Source: Spirochaetales bacterium
Lineage (GTDB): Bacteria > Spirochaetota > Leptospiria > Leptospirales > Leptonemataceae
Direction of reading: 5' to 3'
DNA length: 64,000 nt
Assembly (NCBI GenBank): GCA_024233935.1
Contig: JACKOY010000016.1
Span: forward strand, 1-64,000
Part shown: in pieces, positions 58,989 to 64,000 of the stretch
How positions within the stretch are numbered: position 1 is the stretch's first letter
Layout of the letters: every line of letters begins with the position of its first letter
Notes under the pieces: model-generated
The model's input: the letters and a program-made list of their open reading frames with translations, nothing else
Databases searched by the model: none
Told to the model about the DNA's origin: nothing
Translations under genes and position numbers: made by a program

Positions 58989-59015
58989 GTTCGTGATGCA
59001 GTCCGACGCACACTG

Positions 59016-59033
59016 CCTGTAGAAAACTACAGG
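59016..59033. promoter_or_regulatory. 18-bp palindrome, copy 2 (CCTGTA-N6-TACAGG)
   Basis: CCTGTA at 59016-59021 and TACAGG at 59028-59033 have the same spacing as copy 1, 45 bp away. Here the stem extends one more pair on each side of the six-base centre and one outside (GCCTGTAG-AAAA-CTACAGGC, 59015-59034). It covers the stop codon of the lipoprotein gene at 59027, so it could also act as its terminator hairpin. Confidence 0.55.
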
Positions 59034-59974
59034 CCCAGCTCTGTGCGATAGACACGATCGGCGTTGCGATTGTGATTCCAGTAGTCCTGACGCAGGGTGT
59101 GCGTACGGCGCGCCCTTGTGGTAAGCACCCGGGCCCGATCGCCCCAGCCACTTTCGAAAGTCTCGGTCCAGCCCACAATTGCGTACGGAAATTCGGCTTC
59201 GAATTCAATGTCGAGCGTGCGGGCCGGGTTTGTGTACTCCAGGCGATAGTGGCGCGTGCCGGAGATGGCCCCGGTACGCGTGGCGTTTGCCGTTACCACC
59301 GCGGGCTCCAGATGCCGCAGGCGCAGATACTGAGTAGCGGGAATAATCTCAATGCTGCCGGTCGGCAGGGATTCCGGATTCAGACGCAATCGGGTCCAGA
59401 TTTCATCCTCTAACAAAGCGGCCGGCACACGGAAATCCTGATCGGCCTCGTCCTGAAAGTAGGAGTGAGCCCGCACCCGGTACTCGTCATCGTCCAGATT
59501 GAACTGGGTATAGACGTGGCCGCACCATTCCTGGCCGCTCATGGAAGTTTTTAAAGTCCGGGAAGCCGGACTGGACCCAAACGGCGTGAAGATCGAAGTC
59601 ATCAGAGAATACGGATAGATGCCGGTGTTGAATTGTTTGGTGAAGTTGAGCTTCAAGATCGGTATGCGCCCGACTCCCGGGCCGTGTTCGTACTTCACCT
59701 GAAGGTCGGGCAGGAACTCTTCGGTCACAAAAATCAGAACCGCGTCCCCGCGATGAATTTCCCCGTAGCGGGCCTGCTCGAGTTCATAACGCGTCAGTTC
59801 GGCCTGGCCAGAAAACCAGTAGTCCCGCATGTTTTGATCCGCAAGCAAAGGATCCGGGGCGTCCTGGCCATTTACGGTGCAGGCCTGAGGCGAAAGCAGG
59901 GCGAGCAAAACCAAAAGCAGGGCCCCTCGAACAAAGGGGCGGCGACGATCGGAAAGACTCTGAGCTCTGTGCAT
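59027..59974 (-). CDS. Conserved lipoprotein of unknown function (often mis-called Maf)
   Basis: This 315-residue protein starts at ATG 59974 with a lipoprotein signal (lipobox SPQAC). The mature part has YWFSGQAELTRYELEQARYGEIHRGDAVLIFVTEEF, then ILKLNFTKQFNTGIYPYSLMTS and SGQEWCGHVYTQFN. I know this protein mainly from Bacteroidetes, where it is often annotated as a septum formation inhibitor Maf; it has no Maf motif and that name is wrong. Its function is unknown. It is divergent from the HExxH-protein gene. Confidence 0.82.
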   Translation of the reverse strand: MHRAQSLSDRRRPFVRGALLLVLLALLSPQACTVNGQDAPDPLLADQNMRDYWFSGQAELTRYELEQARYGEIHRGDAVLIFVTEEFLPDLQVKYEHGPGVGRIPILKLNFTKQFNTGIYPYSLMTSIFTPFGSSPASRTLKTSMSGQEWCGHVYTQFNLDDDEYRVRAHSYFQDEADQDFRVPAALLEDEIWTRLRLNPESLPTGSIEIIPATQYLRLRHLEPAVVTANATRTGAISGTRHYRLEYTNPARTLDIEFEAEFPYAIVGWTETFESGWGDRARVLTTRARRTHTLRQDYWNHNRNADRVYRTELGL

Positions 59975-60210
59975 ATCTTCGAAGATAGGTTCGCTCCACC
60001 AGGAAGGCAAGCGCCATCGACCTTTCGCGAATCCCGTATCAGCAGCGCCATTCAACGCCACACGATGGCGTCGCTGTTTAGGCCGGCCGGTCCGGCGCGC
60101 TTCGGCATCGGCCGCTCTGTCTATTCATGGCGCGGCCAGGAAATGCCGAGCGCAGGCAGCCATGCCTCGAAAACAAGTGACAAAGCCGACAAAGCCTGCC
60201 ATGTTTCCCT

Positions 60211-60810
60211 ATGTCCTTCGGTCCCGATGGAGTGGCCTCCGAACAGGCAAATGACCTGGTCGCGGTCAGTCGCGATGAAGTCGAAAACTGGCGACGAACC
60301 GGTCTGGAGGTGGTTCCGCTGACCGCCTTTGCGCGACACATTCTGGCCTCGCAGTTCCCAACCGAATTCGATCTGACACGGGTGCGATTGCGATCGGGCG
60401 GCGCCCTATGGCAGACCATGAAGTCCCTGGACACACTTTTCAATCGCGGCCGAACCGCGGCGATGGCTCTGGGCTGGAGTGTTCTGGATCTGCGGCCCGG
60501 CCGAAGCATTCCAGGCGGATTTGATCAATTGAATCTACACGACCTGGCTCTGCTGGTCCATGAGATCACACACATCGTGCAGCAACAGCATGTCGGTGGC
60601 CTGTTTCCGTTTCTTTTGCGCTACGCCCCCGAATATTCGTTGGGCTACGAAAAGAACTATGGCGTAAAACCCTTTATCGAATCGGCCCATGTTCCCGACT
60701 CGATCATCGGCATCGAAACGATTCGTGAATTTGAAGGCCGCCGTGTCACCTACGACAACATCGCCGATCTCAACCGCGCAATTTTTTTGAATAGATATGG
60801 GAAACGCTAA
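60211..60810 (+). CDS. HExxH metalloprotease-like protein (DUF4157-like)
   Basis: This 199-residue protein has the zinc-peptidase motif HEITH (His117, Glu118, His121) in LALLVHEITHIVQQQHVGG, very like the eCIS-core/DUF4157 metallopeptidases that use HELTHVVQQ. A third metal ligand is not obvious downstream; a Glu in EYSLGYEKN is possible. The N-terminus (1-105) is unlike DUF4157 and rich in Arg. There is no signal peptide. Start ATG 60211 is the first in frame. No phage-tail-like genes are near. Confidence 0.75.
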   Translation: MSFGPDGVASEQANDLVAVSRDEVENWRRTGLEVVPLTAFARHILASQFPTEFDLTRVRLRSGGALWQTMKSLDTLFNRGRTAAMALGWSVLDLRPGRSIPGGFDQLNLHDLALLVHEITHIVQQQHVGGLFPFLLRYAPEYSLGYEKNYGVKPFIESAHVPDSIIGIETIREFEGRRVTYDNIADLNRAIFLNRYGKR

Positions 60811-60958
60811 CGCTTCGCGGCACAGCGTGCGCTGGCGTGGCTATTATGCTGGTCGAAATCTGCTGGCACAAGTGAGTCGTGCCGGCACTGTGCGTGTCCC
60901 GGTCTGTGGGGCAACGGGGCCGGCGCATCCTGCCGGACCTCGACCGACCACCTACATT

Positions 60959-61768
60959 ATGGCGTTATTTTTTAGAAAATACTTTCTTCTCTGTGTGGTT
61001 CTGGTAGTCACGTGCAGTGATCTCGCTTCCCAGCCAAGGCCGCGCACCGTGCCCACGAATGCAAGGTACACCGAGGGTAGCGGTTGGACACGCTGGAGGC
61101 AACTTCCGCAAAGGGATCTTTTCGAAAGCTGGTCTCTCAGCGGACAGCGCGAGACGGTATCGGTTGCACTCTGGTCGCGGCTAGAGTTCGGCTACTACCA
61201 AAGCAGTGCTTCGTTCACATGGAGTTGTGACGGAACGCTGCAACAATGCTTCGGCGAAACGTGCGAATGGAGTTACGGCTTCGGCTGGCGTTTCGCGCTG
61301 GGCGAAAACCTGAGTGTGCTCCCCACCGCAACAGCGGAATGTGTGCGCCTGACAGGCGCTTCTCAAAACCCGCCCACGTGTACCGCAGGCGAGCCGGGCT
61401 GCTCCGACTCCTGCGGTCGGCAGGCTTTGATTGTACCTCCGGGGACCTATGCGGTGCGTGTCCGGACCGCGCTGTATGATTCGCCGCAGGCTCAAGAAAG
61501 TCCACTCGTGCATCTGCCGGTGGGTTCGAGTGTGCTTTTGCTCCAGAGTATGCCAACAATCGAAGTGCGCTATCCAAGTGTGGCGCCGTGGGTGCGGGTG
61601 CGGGCCGCAAACCGGGTCGGTTTTGTGTTTGCCGGCGACCTCGATCTGCCGATTCGCCCGCCACCAATCGAAGACATCATCAAAGCCGCCGATTTTGAAT
61701 TCCGCGGCCAGACTCAATGCGTTGTTGATGGTGTGCCGCAGATCGGAACGACCGGGGGCGGCCGATAG
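60959..61768 (+). CDS. Lipoprotein with C-terminal SH3-like domain
   Basis: This protein of about 269 residues has a signal peptide with lipobox VVTC. A Cys-rich middle region (CDGTLQQCFGETCEWSYGFGW and CTAGEPGCSDSCG) follows, then a bacterial SH3-like domain near 185-255: YAVRVRTALYDSPQ, VHLPVGSSVLLLQ, PWVRVRAANRVGFVFAGDL. SH3-like domains often bind cell-wall peptides. ATG 60959 is preferred because it starts the signal; the frame is open to 60797, overlapping the HExxH gene end. Confidence 0.75.
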   Translation: MALFFRKYFLLCVVLVVTCSDLASQPRPRTVPTNARYTEGSGWTRWRQLPQRDLFESWSLSGQRETVSVALWSRLEFGYYQSSASFTWSCDGTLQQCFGETCEWSYGFGWRFALGENLSVLPTATAECVRLTGASQNPPTCTAGEPGCSDSCGRQALIVPPGTYAVRVRTALYDSPQAQESPLVHLPVGSSVLLLQSMPTIEVRYPSVAPWVRVRAANRVGFVFAGDLDLPIRPPPIEDIIKAADFEFRGQTQCVVDGVPQIGTTGGGR

Positions 61769-61968
61769 CCAGAGATGGACGGGGCTTAAGCGGCGCGTAT
61801 ATTGTTTCCCATGCGTGCGCATACAATCGGCGCGAGTTTTAAGCGACGCTCCAGAGTTATTGGGCTCACGCAGAAGCTTGCAGCACTGGAAGCGCCGTCG
61901 CTCTGCGAGGGCAGGGCTTCAACGCAATTACTTGATTGCACGAAAGCCGGAGCGCACGACCCTGGAGC

Positions 61969-62265
61969 ATGATACTCGAAGTCGCGATCCTGAACATCAA
62001 AGCCGGACAGAATGAAGCCTTCGAGGCCGATTTCCGCAAGGCGCAGGCAATCATTGCGGCGATCAAAGGCTTCGTTTCCATCTCGGTGCGGCAGTGCATC
62101 GAAAACGAAAACCAATATCTGCTACTCGTAGAATGGGAACGACTCGAAAACCATACGATCGACTTTCGCCAGTCGTCAGAGTATCAAGAATGGAAGGCGC
62201 TTTTGCATCATTACTACGACCCCTTTCCGGTCGTCGAACATTACGATCGAATCATCGTGGAATAG
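61969..62265 (+). CDS. Antibiotic-biosynthesis-monooxygenase (ABM) fold protein
   Basis: This 98-residue dimeric ferredoxin-like protein fits the ABM/quinol monooxygenase family: MILEVAILNIKAGQNEAFEADFRKAQ, then GFVSISVRQCIENENQYLLLVEWERLENHTIDFRQSSEYQEWKALL and a final hydrophobic strand. The His of NHTIDF is the conserved member of the family. Many relatives have no defined substrate. The ATG at 61969 is preceded by GGAG at very short distance; no upstream alternative is better. It follows a 200-bp spacer with no gene. Confidence 0.85.
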   Translation: MILEVAILNIKAGQNEAFEADFRKAQAIIAAIKGFVSISVRQCIENENQYLLLVEWERLENHTIDFRQSSEYQEWKALLHHYYDPFPVVEHYDRIIVE

Positions 62266-62299
62266 TGGCGCGCAGCACGAACGTTCGTCACGAAGTGTG

Positions 62300-63157
62300 C
62301 TATAAATAGATGCCTAAATTCTGACAACTGTTCAGACCGTATTTCCAGCCCAGATAGCACTCCACCTCACGACGTTCGTAGTCAGAAAGCGCCCGGCTGT
62401 AAATCACGAATTCCGCGATATCACCATTGATGAATGTTGAGGCTGTCTTGTCGGCTCCCATGCGCCACGGGCCGCCCCCGGCCGTAGCGGTGACCGATTG
62501 CGTATGCACGAGGGCGCCCTTAGAGTAAAGGGAAATGTCCGTCAAGTTCCACGAGATTTCAAACAACTCCCAGGAAGCATCGATGTAGGTCGTCGTTGTG
62601 TAGCAGAGAGTCAGACCGCTCAATACTGTGCTGATGATTTGCTGCGGACAACCCAGGGTGTGGGACAGCTGCACGCGTCCGGTAGCCGGCGCGTCCGTGG
62701 TCGTCAGGATCGTCTCGTCCAGGGTGCCGGCCGTGCGAAAAACCAGAAAGAGCGTGTGAGGTGTGGCAGCGGGTTGTTGCGCAAAAGTTGGGAGATTCAG
62801 ATATTGACTTCCGTTGAAGTTCATCACCGGCCGCCCGTTCAGCGTCGCCGTGCGAAAGGATGGGCTCACTCCACCGCTTGCATCGTGGCTGTTGCCGGAG
62901 CTATCGGGCCAGTAAGTGACCGTGTCGAGGTTGTTCAGAACCAGGCTGTCGGCCTTCAACCAGACCTGGAGCCCGGAAAGGTCACCGGGCCGAAAGTAGC
63001 GGGTTGCCAGAATGAGCGAGTTCAGCCCGTTATCGCATGCGATGTCTGACGTGGAACATTCAAAACTGGTGCAGGCCGCCGCTGAATTCCCAAGGAGCAG
63101 TGCGGCCAGAAGCAACGTCCCCCCGCTGGCTTTTCTTCCCCGGTTAGAGCAACCCAC
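62300..63157 (-). CDS. LamG/concanavalin-like domain lipoprotein
   Basis: This 285-residue protein starts at GTG 63157 with a lipoprotein signal ending in lipobox AAAC. The rest is a laminin-G/concanavalin-like jelly roll: DLSGLQVWLKADSLVLNNLDTVTYWPDSSGNSHDAS, GRPVMNFNGSQYLNLPTF, then INGDIAEFVIYSRALSDYERREVECYLGWKYG. That last motif is typical of bacterial LamG repeats in surface lipoproteins. It is probably exposed on the outer membrane and sugar- or protein-binding. The convergent monooxygenase gene ends 34 bp away. Confidence 0.85.
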   Translation of the reverse strand: MGCSNRGRKASGGTLLLAALLLGNSAAACTSFECSTSDIACDNGLNSLILATRYFRPGDLSGLQVWLKADSLVLNNLDTVTYWPDSSGNSHDASGGVSPSFRTATLNGRPVMNFNGSQYLNLPTFAQQPAATPHTLFLVFRTAGTLDETILTTTDAPATGRVQLSHTLGCPQQIISTVLSGLTLCYTTTTYIDASWELFEISWNLTDISLYSKGALVHTQSVTATAGGGPWRMGADKTASTFINGDIAEFVIYSRALSDYERREVECYLGWKYGLNSCQNLGIYL

Positions 63158-63339
63158 GACTCATTCGAGCACAACCCCGGCCCGACGACAACATGATTAT
63201 GAATCGTGCCCGACCTGCACCAGCGCCGTATAATTGGGGAGGCATGGTCTCATGCTCTGCCTCATGGCGCAAATTGAAGGTGCAAAGGAAACGGTATAGG
63301 CGGCCCGATAGCGGGGCACCCAGGAGCGGCAGGAAGCTG

Positions 63340-63423
63340 TGCGCGGAGGGGGACTTGAACCCCCACAGGATTGCTCCCACTAGCCCCTCAAGCTAGCGTG
63401 TCTACCAATTCCACCATCCGCGC
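63340..63423 (-). tRNA. tRNA-Leu (anticodon GAG)
   Basis: On the minus strand the acceptor stem is GCGCGGA with TCCGCGC and A as discriminator at 63340. The anticodon stem CTAGC/GCTAG closes loop TTGAGGG with anticodon GAG. A long variable arm (about 13 bases) marks a class II tRNA, and the T-arm GGGGG-TTCAAGT-CCCCC is perfect. CCA is not encoded. It decodes CUC and CUU leucine codons. Confidence 0.96.
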
Positions 63424-63540
63424 TCGGAAGGTCACTGTCGCGATCGGAACTTGCGGGTCGAGCAAGATTGAAACGGACCGGCCAAAAATTCCTTGCGGAG
63501 CCCAGGACCGGGTGTTGTGCTTAACCGGCGTGAGGGTGGC

Positions 63541-64000
63541 GTGGACGATCATCCAGAATCCAGCCTGTCTTTAGAAATTCCTCCCGACTGGGGTCGGCTG
63601 GATGGCGTACGCCACGAAGTAATCGAGTTTCTTTCGGACCTCGGTCTGGATCGGGACGCGCAGGAAACAAGCGGAATGGTAGCGACAGAACTTCTGGAAA
63701 ACGCCATCAAGTACGGTGGCTGGACCGCCCCGGAAGATCGGGCCTACCTGGATGTTTCGGCCGGTCATGGCGAAGTGGTGATTGCCGCCGTCTGTCCGCT
63801 CGGCCGCGATCCAGAGCATCTTGTCCGGTTGCAAGATACGCTGGCCTTTCTGGCCGAGTACGACGGACCTTTCGAAGCATACGTGGCCCGTATGGAACAG
63901 ATTGCCAGCGGAGAAACGTCCAGGGATGGCCTCGGCCTGCTCCGTGTCGCGTGCGAAGGAGAATCGAGCCTGGACTATAGCCTGGACGATGAACAGCTGA
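63541..64000 (+). CDS. RsbW/HATPase-like protein kinase or slr1658-type regulator (partial)
   Basis: The frame is open from GTG 63541 to the window end, 153 codons with no stop. GMVATELLENAIKYGGW near residue 44 is the N-box of HATPase (GHKL) proteins, with Glu and Asn ligands for Mg-ATP. GDGLGLLRVACEGE (residues 131-144) resembles a late motif of stand-alone anti-sigma-type kinases and of the slr1658 family. It may act as the kinase partner of STAS proteins such as that at 9946. GAGGGTGGC just before the GTG is a weak ribosome-binding site. The C-terminus is outside the window. Confidence 0.75.
   Translation, partial: MDDHPESSLSLEIPPDWGRLDGVRHEVIEFLSDLGLDRDAQETSGMVATELLENAIKYGGWTAPEDRAYLDVSAGHGEVVIAAVCPLGRDPEHLVRLQDTLAFLAEYDGPFEAYVARMEQIASGETSRDGLGLLRVACEGESSLDYSLDDEQL

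Noticed and set aside
59027..59974. Annotation as septum formation inhibitor Maf
   Set aside because: The name is common for this family in databases, but none of the Maf/YhdE nucleotide-pyrophosphatase motifs is present and the protein is a lipoprotein.
1..64000. CRISPR arrays, intact insertion sequences, prophage or plasmid functions
   Set aside because: No regular repeat-spacer series, transposase with inverted repeats, integrase or replication gene was found on reading both strands; only the broken Rpn gene is mobile-type.

Overview
The window looks like chromosomal DNA from a high-GC spirochaete related to Leptospira, Leptonema and Turneriella. The evidence is a DUF1564-type protein (a family I know essentially only from Leptospira), an EPS-associated MarR-like regulator beside a dTDP-glucose dehydratase, EF-P beside an EpmB-type aminomutase, many spirochaete-style lipoprotein signals, and a dense set of cyclase, GGDEF, PilZ, STAS, SpoIIE and RsbW-like signalling proteins. 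No phage, plasmid, CRISPR array or intact insertion sequence is visible. The only mobile-type remnant is a broken Rpn-family nuclease gene (56844-57379). Because the DNA is GC-rich, many long antisense open frames are spurious.

Layout. 1-4249 (minus): edge of a surface-polysaccharide locus (EPS regulator, rfbB), then DUF1564, engB, thpR and ispD. 4514-10287: SpoIIE phosphatase, epmB and efp divergent by 17 bp, a stand-alone acyltransferase, a sugar epimerase with an altered active site, and a STAS protein. 10278-20204: two divergent peptide-type ABC systems. The left one has a binding protein and two permeases; the right, Yej-like one has a binding protein, two permeases and the only two ATPases. 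20249-24753: NlpC/P60 hydrolase, TrmH-type methylase, RidA, a membrane protein and a 714-residue unknown. 24806-30428: a 72-residue unknown gene with a perfect ribosome-binding site, a structured leader, an FGE-domain protein, a small membrane protein, a cupin, a glutamate-synthase-like flavoprotein and malic enzyme.

30461-34944 (minus) is a signalling operon: patatin phospholipase with a cyclic-nucleotide-binding-like domain, class III adenylate cyclase, PilZ protein and PdxH. 35041-43368: AMP-forming ligase, membrane protein, a membrane protein fused to an FMN-binding domain, purF, VOC protein, SMP-30 lipoprotein, an unknown protein, tRNA-Arg(CCG) and a DUF4336 pair. 43427-47626: diguanylate cyclase, SRPBCC lipoprotein, secreted unknown, ttcA and a DUF5329-like protein.

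47633-56666 (minus) is a long run read in one direction: TPP enzyme, BASS transporter, SDR epimerase, TauE/SafE transporter, two unknown cytoplasmic proteins, a membrane sensor with a degenerate GGDEF domain, and a CheX-like protein. It starts from a sigma70-like promoter with a perfect -35 box. 57558-63423: TetR regulator, small membrane protein with two matching 18-bp palindromes upstream, lipoproteins, an HExxH protein, a monooxygenase-fold protein, a LamG-like lipoprotein and tRNA-Leu(GAG). The window ends inside an RsbW/HATPase-like gene.

The main themes are cyclic-nucleotide and partner-switch signalling and peptide uptake. Observations most worth following up are the cyclase-patatin pair, the ABC systems sharing ATPases, the FMN-binding membrane fusion, the epimerase lacking its catalytic tyrosine, the paired CTGT-N8-ACAG palindromes, and the structured leader before the FGE gene. 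All functions were assigned by reading motifs; no database search was run.
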